From Saprospiraceae bacterium (GTDB lineage: Bacteria; Bacteroidota; Bacteroidia; Chitinophagales; Saprospiraceae), in contig JADJXG010000001.1 of assembly GCA_016715965.1 (NCBI GenBank), positions 574,501-638,500 of the forward strand: DNA of 64,000 bases, given 5' to 3'. Shown here piece by piece: positions 1 to 7,796 of this stretch; position 1 is the stretch's first letter; every line of letters starts with the position of its first letter. Both the position numbers and the translations under genes were made by a program. Below the pieces are notes generated by a model. The model made no database searches. It was not told the origin of the DNA and saw only the letters and a program-made list of their open reading frames with translations.

Positions 1-477
1 GAGGGTAAACCCTCTTGCAGGTATGTTTTATTAAAAGGCTTGAGGGAAAATCGATTTGTTTTTTTTACCAATTACAACAGCCGCAAAGGAATTGAATTGA
101 CAGAAAATAAGTTTTGCAGTCTGGTCTTCTTCTGGAGGGAATTGGAAAGACAGGTGAGAGTTGAAGGGATGGCTGAAAAATCTACAGAAGAGTACTCCGA
201 TGAATACTTCGAATCAAGGCCGTTGGGAAGCAGGATTTCCAGCCTGGTTTCTCCACAGAGTGCAATAATCCCTTCAAAAGCGGTATTGGAAGAAGAATTA
301 AAAAAGTGGTCAGAACTGGATGCCGGACTGATCAAACGTCCGGTCCATTGGGGAGGTTTTGAAATTATTCCAGATCGAATGGAGTTCTGGCAAGGAAGAC
401 AGGATCGTCTGCACGACAGGGTTTGTTACCAGAAAAAATTGGATTCCAGTTGGGAGCTCTTTCTCCTGGCACCTTGA
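1..477 (+). CDS. pdxH: Pyridoxamine 5'-phosphate oxidase, C-terminal part (runs off the window start)
   Basis: FMN-dependent oxidase that makes pyridoxal 5'-phosphate from pyridoxine or pyridoxamine 5'-phosphate, in the cytoplasm. The frame is open from base 1, so the N-terminus lies outside the window and the TTG at 40 is not the real start. Visible family motifs in order are CRYVLLKG (FMN-binding strand), TNYNSRKG, FFWRELERQVRVEG, SDEYFESRP, and the C-terminal HWGG followed by EFWQGRQDRLHDR, the substrate and FMN site. The end, WELFLLAP, is where this family normally stops, so the 3' end is intact. The next gene starts 17 bases after the stop. Identification is firm; the gene is partial only because of the window edge. 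Confidence 0.95.
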   Translation, partial: EGKPSCRYVLLKGLRENRFVFFTNYNSRKGIELTENKFCSLVFFWRELERQVRVEGMAEKSTEEYSDEYFESRPLGSRISSLVSPQSAIIPSKAVLEEELKKWSELDAGLIKRPVHWGGFEIIPDRMEFWQGRQDRLHDRVCYQKKLDSSWELFLLAP

Positions 478-493
478 GCATAAACCAAAACAC

Positions 494-1390
494 ATGAAAG
501 AAAACAAAAAATCCAAAACGGATCAGAAAAAAGGCAAGGTCGTCAAATTTGAACCCTCAAATGATCAGGAGATAGGTTTGTTTGTCGAAGAAATCCTTCT
601 CAATCACGAAGAAGATTTTAAGGAGGATTGTTTTTTTGAAGATATCATTGAAGCAGGCAGGGTCCTGTGGAATCTGGCCACTCTTCGGAAATTTCATCCC
701 AAATTATTTTTGGATCTACTCCCGGAGGTGGAATTGGAGCTCGCCGAAATTGGATTGGTCAAATCCAAAATTCAGGAGATTTTGAAATTAAAAGAAACTA
801 AATATTCCAGAGGAATTTATTTGGCTGATGAGGTGGAAATGTTGGATCCGGAAAATTCCAGTGCTCCAACAATTAAGGTCAACCTGATCAAAACAGAAAA
901 TTTTGCAGAATTTTTGAAGTCCAGTGTGATCGAATACCCTGAATTATATATGTTTTTTGGAATTGAAGACGAAGACGCATACGATGGGTCCGAATATATG
1001 GAAGACGAAGATGACAGTATCCCGGGATACATGGACCGGTTTAACCTCGTTTTAATGCCAAGACCAAACTTTGTATTGTGGGCAGAAAAATGGCTGAACG
1101 AAAACAACAAAAAGTCACTTTTGGAGGCAAAGAGTTTTGCGATTTCAAGTGATTGGGACCAAACCCCGATGGATGATTTGATAGAAACATACTATCAAAA
1201 AATGATGGAAGTCATTCTGATGAGAATTACAGAGAAAAAGAACTGGCCCAAAAAACTCAGTCTTTCTCTTTTTTACGATTGGTTTGAATGCCATAAGACG
1301 GAAGTCACCTACGATCTGGAAAGCGATATGGTGCTTAAATTTGGAGAGGGCTACCCCGATGATTTTGACTTTGACGCGAGCCTGAATTGA
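494..1390 (+). CDS. Unknown acidic cytoplasmic protein, about 298 aa
   Basis: I do not recognise the family. The frame is open further upstream, but that part lies over the pdxH 3' end; the ATG at 494 just after the pdxH stop gives a sensible start (MKENKKSKTDQKKGK). The first 20 residues are lysine-rich and the rest strongly acidic, with runs such as DEDAYDGSEYMEDEDD near residue 170 and an aspartate-rich end (GYPDDFDFDASLN). There is no signal peptide or membrane segment. The composition is soluble, helical and hydrophilic. It lies 17 bases after pdxH and is probably co-transcribed with it, but nothing shows a role in vitamin B6 metabolism. Confidence 0.7.
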   Translation: MKENKKSKTDQKKGKVVKFEPSNDQEIGLFVEEILLNHEEDFKEDCFFEDIIEAGRVLWNLATLRKFHPKLFLDLLPEVELELAEIGLVKSKIQEILKLKETKYSRGIYLADEVEMLDPENSSAPTIKVNLIKTENFAEFLKSSVIEYPELYMFFGIEDEDAYDGSEYMEDEDDSIPGYMDRFNLVLMPRPNFVLWAEKWLNENNKKSLLEAKSFAISSDWDQTPMDDLIETYYQKMMEVILMRITEKKNWPKKLSLSLFYDWFECHKTEVTYDLESDMVLKFGEGYPDDFDFDASLN

Positions 1391-1485
1391 TGGTCACTTG
1401 CCGGTTGTGAATGGTCCATTTTTGTGCAGCGCGGGAATAAAACTGAGCATATTGTAGAACGAGTTGATATAAGAAAAAAGAGCCT

Positions 1486-2769
1486 ATGCAAAAATTTATT
1501 CTTCATCCCCTCCTCTTTGCCTTTATTCTGATCCAACCGATGTTGGCTCAGGATTTTATTGAGAAAGAAAGTCGGCTGATCCTCGACGATCTGATTCAGC
1601 ATAGGCGGCATCTGCACCAGAATCCTGAACTCAGCAACAGGGAATTTAATACCGCCCAGTACGTTGCCAAGCACTTGCGCGAATACAATCTTGAAGTGAA
1701 GGAGGGGATTGCCCACACAGGCGTTGTTGGGATTTTAAAAACCAATCGACCCGGTCCCGTGATTGCGCTCCGGGCAGACATGGATGCCTTGCCTGTTGAA
1801 GAAAAATCAGGACTGCCCTTTGCCTCGCAATTAAAAACCAATTACAATGGCCAGGAAGTATCAGTAAGTCACGCCTGCGGTCATGATGCCCACGTCGCCA
1901 TCCTCCTGGGCACCGCCCAATTATTGGCCAAACACCGCCATCGGTTGAAAGGAACCATTGTTTTTATCTTTCAGCCAGCAGAAGAGGGACCTCCCGAAGG
2001 CGAAGAGGGTGGCGCTCCGATGATGATTCAGCAAGGAGTATTGGAGGATCCAAAGGTGGAGGTCATTTTTGGATTGCACATGAATGCCCATGCTCCTGTA
2101 GGACATCTGTGGTACAAGCCGGGTGCATTTATGGCATCTGCAGACTGGTTTAAAGTGGAAATCACCGGAAAACAAACCCATGGTGCCAAGCCCTGGGACG
2201 GTGTTGACCCAATCACCGTTGCGGCACAGATCATACAGGGATATCAGACCATTGTAGCCAGACAAACAGACCTCACAAAGACACCTTTGGTGTTGACGGT
2301 GGGAAAAATCAATGGTGGGTTAAGAGAAAACATCATTCCCGAAAAAGTAATTTTTGGTGGCAGCATAAGGGTCATGGATACCAGCATTCAATACCAAACA
2401 CACCGGAGCATGCATCTGATGACAAAAAACATCGCAGAGGCCTATGGAGCAAATGCCAGTTTGACCATTGTCCAGAGGTGCCCGGTGACTTTTAATACCC
2501 CTGACCTGGTGCAGAGAATGATCCCTTCCCTGCAAAAGGCTGCCGGAGCAGATCGCGTGTCATTGACCGATGGATCTACCTGGTCAGAAGATTTTGCCTG
2601 GTATGGTACCAAGGTGCCTTCCTTTTTTTTCAATCTGGGTGGCAGACCAGTTGGCATAGATCCTGATAAAGTGTCTCCCCACCATACACCCGGATTTGTG
2701 ATAGATGACAGCCAGCTGGATGTTGGCGTCCGGGCTTTTTGCCATTTGGTAATGGATTACAGCCGGTAG
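1486..2769 (+). CDS. Exported M20-family amidohydrolase / metallopeptidase (hippurate hydrolase type)
   Basis: Metal-dependent hydrolase that removes acyl groups from N-acyl amino acids or related amides. Residues 1-21 form a signal peptide ending MLAQ-D, so it acts in the periplasm or outside. The catalytic domain follows: RRHLHQNPELS near residue 41, ALRADMDALPVEE with the first metal-binding Asp and catalytic region, HACGHDAH (metal ligands) near residue 130, a PAEEGPPEGEEGG segment with the Glu-Glu pair, GLHMNAHAPVG, and HHTPGFVIDD at the C-terminus with the last His ligand. The dimerisation insert (DWFKVEITGKQTHGAKPWDGVDPI) is present. At 427 aa it is full length. Substrate specificity cannot be read from sequence. 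Confidence 0.92.
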   Translation: MQKFILHPLLFAFILIQPMLAQDFIEKESRLILDDLIQHRRHLHQNPELSNREFNTAQYVAKHLREYNLEVKEGIAHTGVVGILKTNRPGPVIALRADMDALPVEEKSGLPFASQLKTNYNGQEVSVSHACGHDAHVAILLGTAQLLAKHRHRLKGTIVFIFQPAEEGPPEGEEGGAPMMIQQGVLEDPKVEVIFGLHMNAHAPVGHLWYKPGAFMASADWFKVEITGKQTHGAKPWDGVDPITVAAQIIQGYQTIVARQTDLTKTPLVLTVGKINGGLRENIIPEKVIFGGSIRVMDTSIQYQTHRSMHLMTKNIAEAYGANASLTIVQRCPVTFNTPDLVQRMIPSLQKAAGADRVSLTDGSTWSEDFAWYGTKVPSFFFNLGGRPVGIDPDKVSPHHTPGFVIDDSQLDVGVRAFCHLVMDYSR

Positions 2770-2842
2770 GATGCACTTTTGCCATTTTATCAAATCCAGC
2801 CATTAAAAAAATCAAGTTGACGGCAGAATTTTTCAGAATGTT

Positions 2843-2850
2843 TAACTTTG
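2843..2850 (+). promoter_or_regulatory. Bacteroidota -7 promoter box (TAACTTTG) abutting the start codon
   Basis: Matches the TAnnTTTG consensus of the Bacteroidota primary sigma factor. A TTG at 2817-2819 lies 23 bases upstream and could be the -33 element. Only four bases separate the box from the ATG at 2855, so the transcript of the lipoprotein gene would start at or next to its start codon. Confidence 0.6.
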
Positions 2851-2854
2851 TCTC

Positions 2855-3391
2855 ATGAAACTCCACACCATTATTTCGATTTCTTTTCTGCTTATTTTGG
2901 CCTGCAAACCCAAGGTAGATTATGAGGCAAAAATGCAACAGTTGGCTGCAGAATGGACCGATGCATCCGCCCAATTAAGTGAAATAAAAATCAAGATCCG
3001 GAACAATCTCAATTCGATGCAATCCCTGATGCCCAACATCAAAATGGACAATGATGCATTCCGGAAAAGGAAACCGGACGAACAGAAATACCTGAAAGAA
3101 ATGAAAACTGCCTTTGAAACTCAGTACAATGGATTGAGCAGAATGCAGGGAGAATTCTTGGACTTTGAGAAAAAATGGTCAGAACATTATTCACTTCTTC
3201 AAGATACACAATCTCAATTAAAATCAGACAAAACACCCGAAGACATTGAAGATCGGATCGTCCGGATTGAAAATATTTTGTTGGAGTCTCCCAGCAGCAT
3301 TGACTCCTGGAACAAAAAAGCAGATGGTTCTTTGACCACGGCCATGACTGCCTATCAGCATATTTTCCAGTTGATGTATCAGAATAAATGA
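2855..3391 (+). CDS. Small predicted lipoprotein with coiled-coil character
   Basis: A 178-aa protein with a short hydrophobic leader and a lipobox, SFLLILAC, putting the lipidated Cys at residue 17. The mature part is charged and helical, with regular hydrophobic spacing (MQQLAAEWTDASAQLSEIKIKIRNN and later segments), suggesting a coiled coil in the periplasm or at the outer membrane. No enzymatic motif is visible and I do not recognise the family. It stands alone, behind its own promoter box, and converges on the DASS transporter gene. Confidence 0.75.
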   Translation: MKLHTIISISFLLILACKPKVDYEAKMQQLAAEWTDASAQLSEIKIKIRNNLNSMQSLMPNIKMDNDAFRKRKPDEQKYLKEMKTAFETQYNGLSRMQGEFLDFEKKWSEHYSLLQDTQSQLKSDKTPEDIEDRIVRIENILLESPSSIDSWNKKADGSLTTAMTAYQHIFQLMYQNK

Positions 3392-3644
3392 GTGAAAGCG
3401 TCTTTTGGAAAATTGGTTTTGGAAAATTTTATTGCATTTTCCTTTCCTCTCATGCTTAGAGGATCTCATCATGCTTAGTTCCCTACTCCTTTTTGCCTGC
3501 TTGATCCAGCTACGCAAAATTCACAACCCCACTTGCCTCTTCCTCTCTATCCTTCTTATTGTCCCAGATAATAGAATGACACAATACGCTTCTGGTCCAA
3601 GACCATCGACCTGGCTTGGTGAATATAGCGGATCCATTTTGTCT

Positions 3645-5099
3645 CTAACCAATGATTAAGTACACGAGAAAACCAATGGTCACAATGCTAATCAGGTTGA
3701 GGTAAAATCCCGCTTTCAGCATTTGATGCAAAGGGATTTTTCCCGATGAAAATACAATTGCATTGGGTGGAGTGCCCATCGGCAACATTCCCGCACAACT
3801 GGCAGCCAGGGTCATTGGAATACCAAGGATAAGAGGATTTAGATCCAAGGCCAAAGACAAACTTCCGACCACAGGCGCCATCACAATGACCTGCGCAATA
3901 TTGGACATTATTTCACTCAGGAAAATAGAAATCGCGGCAATCAAAACAATGGAGAGAAAAACCGAAGAAGGCGAATGCAAGGATAGAAATTGTCCCATCT
4001 GTTGGATCACACCGGCATTTTCCAGGGCTTTTGCCAGCGTAAGGCCTCCACCAAACATCAAGAGGATTCCCCAACTCATTTTAGAAGTATCGGACCAATG
4101 CAACAAGCGTTCGTCTGTTTGTGGATCTTCGGTTTCACTGGGCTTATTCAGTTTAAGTTTTACACCGGATGGTATCATAAACAATAGCATTCCCGCTCCA
4201 ATACCAATCATGCTGTCATGAATTTTTATTTGTAAAAACAATTCCAATGGTTCTCTAATGATCCATAGCATTGCAGCCAGTACAAATACCATCAGCGTTC
4301 TGATTTCAGAGGTTTTCCAAGGACCCAAAGCGCTTCTTTCTGTGCGAATAAAATCCATGGTTTTTTCCTGACTTCTCAGTCCATTGACAAAAATGACTTT
4401 TGTAAAAAGTAGATATAACAAAGCGAGTATCAAAATCGCGATCGGTAAACAAATTTTCATCCAGTCAAAAAATGAAATTTCCAATTGTAGTTGCTCTCTG
4501 GCATAAGCCACAAAAGCAACATTGGGTGGAGTCCCAATGATGGTCGCCAGACCACCGATATTTGCCGCATACGCAATTCCCAACAGAATAGAAATTTGAA
4601 AATATTTTAAGTCAGTGTCCGGATTTGTTTTTCCTATAACCGAAAGCACAGAAGTTGCGATGGGAAACATCATCATCGTGGTAGCCGTATTGCTCAACCA
4701 CATGCTGATGAGAAAACTCGCCACCATAAATCCCATAAGTATTTGGTTGCCCTGGCTTCCGGTCCAAACGAGGATGTTCAAGGCAATTCTTTTATGCAAA
4801 TTCCATTTTTCAATGGCAAGTGCGATGAAAAAACCTCCCATAAATAAAAAAATGATGGGATCTGCATAGTGGCGCGCTGTTTGTTGAATTTCTTCGATAC
4901 CCGACAACGGAAATATCACCAATGGCAACAAGGCTGTGACGGGAAGTGGTAGTATTTCAAAAATCCAAAAACAAACCATCAATATCGCCACGCCTGTGGT
5001 GCTGAGCATTTTTATCTCTGATTGAAAGGGATTCCATAGGAAGTAAATTGAAATCAACAAGACAACGCCAAATCCCATCCACAGTTTTTGATCTTTCAT
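3645..5099 (-). CDS. SLC13/DASS family sodium-coupled anion (dicarboxylate) transporter
   Basis: Inner-membrane symporter of 484 aa with about a dozen hydrophobic segments. The two signature hairpin motifs of the family are present: SNTATTMMMFPIA with IGTPPNVAFVAY in the N-terminal half, and GMLPMGTPPNAIVFSSG near the C-terminus. The SNT and TPPN motifs form the sodium and carboxylate sites in VcINDY-type transporters. An acidic cytoplasmic loop (KPSETEDPQTDERLLHWSD) lies mid-protein. Likely substrates are C4-dicarboxylates or similar, but sulfate or phosphate cannot be excluded. Its 3' end faces the lipoprotein gene; no clear terminator is seen in the 253-base gap. Confidence 0.92.
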   Translation of the reverse strand: MKDQKLWMGFGVVLLISIYFLWNPFQSEIKMLSTTGVAILMVCFWIFEILPLPVTALLPLVIFPLSGIEEIQQTARHYADPIIFLFMGGFFIALAIEKWNLHKRIALNILVWTGSQGNQILMGFMVASFLISMWLSNTATTMMMFPIATSVLSVIGKTNPDTDLKYFQISILLGIAYAANIGGLATIIGTPPNVAFVAYAREQLQLEISFFDWMKICLPIAILILALLYLLFTKVIFVNGLRSQEKTMDFIRTERSALGPWKTSEIRTLMVFVLAAMLWIIREPLELFLQIKIHDSMIGIGAGMLLFMIPSGVKLKLNKPSETEDPQTDERLLHWSDTSKMSWGILLMFGGGLTLAKALENAGVIQQMGQFLSLHSPSSVFLSIVLIAAISIFLSEIMSNIAQVIVMAPVVGSLSLALDLNPLILGIPMTLAASCAGMLPMGTPPNAIVFSSGKIPLHQMLKAGFYLNLISIVTIGFLVYLIIG

Positions 5100-5201
5100 G
5101 AGGGCTAAATTAATCCCATTTTCAATACCAACACGATCAATCTACTCCTCCAACTTATCATCGGTTCAAACGTTACATTTTCTCAGCAAAATCTATCTAC
5201 A

Positions 5202-6224
5202 ATGCAATATCAATTATTGGGCAAGAGTGGTCTGAAGGTTTCTCCACTTTGTCTCGGAACCATGGGATTTGGAACCGAATGGGGCTGGGGACTTTCACCA
5301 GAAGACAGCCATCAGATCTTAAAACATTTTGTAGACGCGGGTGGTAATTTTATTGATACGGCCAACCGATATACGGAAGGCTCCAGCGAAAAAATCATTG
5401 GAGATTTTATTTCCACAGACAGAGATCATTTTGTAATTGCCACCAAGTACAGCTTGCACGACAATCAAACCAACGTCAACGCTTCGGGCAACAACCGCAA
5501 AAACATGATCCGAAGCGTAGAGCAAAGTCTAAAGCGCCTGAAGACCGAGTTTATTGATTTGTTGTACCTCCATATTTGGGATCGATTGACACCCATCGAA
5601 GAGGTGATGATGGGATTGGATCATTTGGTCAGACAGGGCAAGGTACATTATCTGGGAATTAGTGATACGCCAGCCTGGGTGGTGAGTCAGGCACAGACGC
5701 TGGCTGAATCCAATGCCTGGAGCAAGTTAATTTCTCTGCAAGTGGAATACAGTCTCTTGCAAAGAACCCCCGAAAGAGAATTGATTCCGATGGCCAAACA
5801 TTTTGGGATGACCGTAATGCCCTGGGCACCCCTTGCCGGTGGTGCATTGACCGGAAAATACCTAAAAGGAGAACAAGGTCGAATTAAAACAGGTAGCAGC
5901 AGATTGAATGAAAGGGCTGAAAAAATCACCAAAACTGTCCTTGAAATTGGAGATCAATTGGGGGTGCCGGCTTCGCACGTTGCCTTGGCCTGGACCAGAC
6001 AGCAGGGCTTTTCCTGCATTCCAATTGTGGGTGCTACCAAATTGAATCAGTTGGACGAAAACATCAAATCATTGGCATTGGTCTTGTCTGCCGAACAGCT
6101 TGAAAAATTAAATTTGGTAAGTCAAATCGAATTGGGATTTCCCGGAGATTTTTTCAACGAGGCTGGTGTAAAAACCGTGACCTATGGAGGATTTTACGAC
6201 CAAATTATCAAACCCTTTGAGTGA
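5202..6224 (+). CDS. Aldo/keto reductase
   Basis: NADPH-dependent oxidoreductase of 340 aa, TIM-barrel fold, cytoplasmic. The catalytic tetrad can be placed: Asp in NFIDTANRY, Tyr in the same segment (RYTEGSSEKIIG), Lys in VIATKYS and His in DLLYLHIWD. C-terminal cofactor-binding segments follow (VALAWTRQQGFSCIPIVGATKLNQLDENI). It resembles the YajO/Gcy-like group that reduces aldehydes, but the substrate is unknown. It diverges from the DASS transporter across a 102-base gap; I see no clean promoter box there. Confidence 0.92.
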   Translation: MQYQLLGKSGLKVSPLCLGTMGFGTEWGWGLSPEDSHQILKHFVDAGGNFIDTANRYTEGSSEKIIGDFISTDRDHFVIATKYSLHDNQTNVNASGNNRKNMIRSVEQSLKRLKTEFIDLLYLHIWDRLTPIEEVMMGLDHLVRQGKVHYLGISDTPAWVVSQAQTLAESNAWSKLISLQVEYSLLQRTPERELIPMAKHFGMTVMPWAPLAGGALTGKYLKGEQGRIKTGSSRLNERAEKITKTVLEIGDQLGVPASHVALAWTRQQGFSCIPIVGATKLNQLDENIKSLALVLSAEQLEKLNLVSQIELGFPGDFFNEAGVKTVTYGGFYDQIIKPFE

Positions 6225-6331
6225 ATTTAATAATCTGGATTCAGAATTGCTCAGTCTCTGAACTTATCCTAAGAAAATTGAATTCTAATGGGATATCCAC
6301 CATTTTTAAAATAAAATCGAGGAGTTAAGAA

Positions 6332-7045
6332 ATGGCAAATACCGTATATCACGCAGCAGAAACGAGAGGAAAAACCAAAATTGGTTGGTTGGATTCAAAC
6401 CATACTTTTAGTTTTGGTTCTTATCAAAATAATCAAAGGATTCATTTTGGTGTTTTGCGTGTCTTGAATGATGATGTCATAGCAGGGGGAAGCGGTTTTG
6501 CTGCCCATCCTCACAGCGACATGGAAATTATTTCCATACCCTTGTCCGGGAGTTTAAAACACAAGGACAACATGGGTAATGAAGTGGTGATCAAGACCGG
6601 AGACATTCAGGTGATGAGTGCCGGTACGGGCATTCAGCACAGTGAATACAATGCAAGTAGCACGGAGCCCTGTTCATTCTTGCAAATATGGATATTTCCC
6701 CATCAAAAATCTGTAAAGCCACGGTACGATCTCTTTTCTTATGACACCGACTTGGAAAATCAATGGCAGCAATTACTTTCTCCCAATCAAGAGGATAAGG
6801 GTGTTTGGATTCATCAAAACGCATGGATCCACCTGGGAAAAATGTCAGAAGGAATTCAACTCAATTACGCGCTAAAGAATCCAAAAAATGGCTTGTACAT
6901 TTTTGTGTTAAATGGAACCGTAAAAATTTACGATCAAATCTTGAATCCAAGAGATGGATTTGGGATCACCGATCCTGATCATGTGGAAATCGAAGCCGTA
7001 CAAAATGCAGAAATCATCGTCATGGAATTACCCATGCATATTTAA
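6332..7045 (+). CDS. Pirin family protein (bicupin)
   Basis: 237-aa protein of the pirin/YhhW family, a two-cupin iron or other metal-binding protein; some members show quercetin 2,3-dioxygenase activity. The N-terminal cupin carries the metal ligands: two His in AAHPHSDME and His plus Glu in GTGIQHSEYN. The C-terminal cupin (residues about 150-235) is degenerate, as usual. A purine-rich GAGGAG lies at 6319-6324, eight bases before the ATG; such a Shine-Dalgarno sequence is uncommon in Bacteroidota and supports this start. The nitroreductase follows 10 bases downstream, an arrangement that suggests a redox or electrophile-handling pair. Confidence 0.9.
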   Translation: MANTVYHAAETRGKTKIGWLDSNHTFSFGSYQNNQRIHFGVLRVLNDDVIAGGSGFAAHPHSDMEIISIPLSGSLKHKDNMGNEVVIKTGDIQVMSAGTGIQHSEYNASSTEPCSFLQIWIFPHQKSVKPRYDLFSYDTDLENQWQQLLSPNQEDKGVWIHQNAWIHLGKMSEGIQLNYALKNPKNGLYIFVLNGTVKIYDQILNPRDGFGITDPDHVEIEAVQNAEIIVMELPMHI

Positions 7046-7055
7046 TAGTATAAAA

Positions 7056-7634
7056 ATGAATCAAATTAAAAAGGCACACACGAAATATCCGGTTTTGGAA
7101 TTAATTCAAAATCGCTGGAGCGCAAGAAGTTTCCGCACGGACAAGGACATCTCCATGGACGATCTTTACACCTTAATCGAAGCCGGTAGTTGGGCTCCAA
7201 GTTCAAGCAACGAACAACCCTGGAAATTTATCCTTGCACCGAGGGGCAGTGAGCAGTATCAGAAAGTGTATGATGCATTAATGGAAGGCAACAAACCCTG
7301 GTGCAAGAATGCTGCTGCATTTGTAGTTTGTCTGATCAGAACCCAGGTCGAAAAAACGGGGAAGGATAATTTTTATGCGATGCACGATTTGGGGCTTGCC
7401 AACGCGCAAATTTTATTGCAGGCTACTTCGATGGAAATTGCCAGTCATCCGATGGCCGGCATTGATAAAAATAAATTGACCGAATCTTTTAATATTCCTG
7501 AGGGAATCAAACCTGCGGTGGTCATAGCGTTGGGTTATCTAGATGAAGCTCAAAAACTCGAAGAGCCTTTTCTCACAAGGGAATTGACGCCTAGGAATAG
7601 GAAGCCTTTGGAGGAGATTATAATGCAGTTTTAA
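7056..7634 (+). CDS. Nitroreductase family protein
   Basis: Flavin-dependent NAD(P)H oxidoreductase, 192 aa from the ATG at 7056. The frame is open upstream but would overlap the pirin gene, and the family motif begins directly after this Met. Recognisable segments are NRWSARSFRTDKDI (FMN phosphate-binding Arg-Ser-x-Arg), AGSWAPSSSNEQPWKFIL, the central DLGLANAQILLQATSMEI helix, and IPEGIKPAVVIALGYLDE. It is in operon with the pirin gene. The last codons form one arm of the inverted repeat at 7627-7731 that separates it from the convergent T9SS gene. Substrate unknown. Confidence 0.9.
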   Translation: MNQIKKAHTKYPVLELIQNRWSARSFRTDKDISMDDLYTLIEAGSWAPSSSNEQPWKFILAPRGSEQYQKVYDALMEGNKPWCKNAAAFVVCLIRTQVEKTGKDNFYAMHDLGLANAQILLQATSMEIASHPMAGIDKNKLTESFNIPEGIKPAVVIALGYLDEAQKLEEPFLTRELTPRNRKPLEEIIMQF

Positions 7635-7731
7635 GTTTTAAGTTATTAGTTTTAAGTTATAAATCAGAGTATAACTTTTATTGCTTACAAATTCTTAAAG
7701 ACTTAACACTTAAAACTCAACACTTAAAACT
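7627..7731. terminator. Paired inverted repeats between convergent genes, probable bidirectional terminator
   Basis: The decamer AGTTTTAAGT occurs at 7627-7636 and 7648-7657, and its reverse complement ACTTAAAACT at 7708-7717 and 7722-7731. The two pairs can nest as an AT-rich stem. The position between the convergent nitroreductase and T9SS genes fits a terminator for both strands, although a G+C-rich core is absent. Confidence 0.45.
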
Positions 7732-7796
7732 ATTTCCTGTGATTTCATGAATTCCGTTGACAGGTTTATTATAACTTATAACCAATTACAGAGCCA

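Noticed and set aside
2630..2974. Antisense frame of 114 residues over the M20 gene end
   Set aside because: It is the shadow of the M20 and lipoprotein coding frames, with no features of its own.
3405..3659. An 84-residue frame between the lipoprotein and DASS genes
   Set aside because: No family resemblance, and it overlaps the 3' end of the DASS gene on the other strand.
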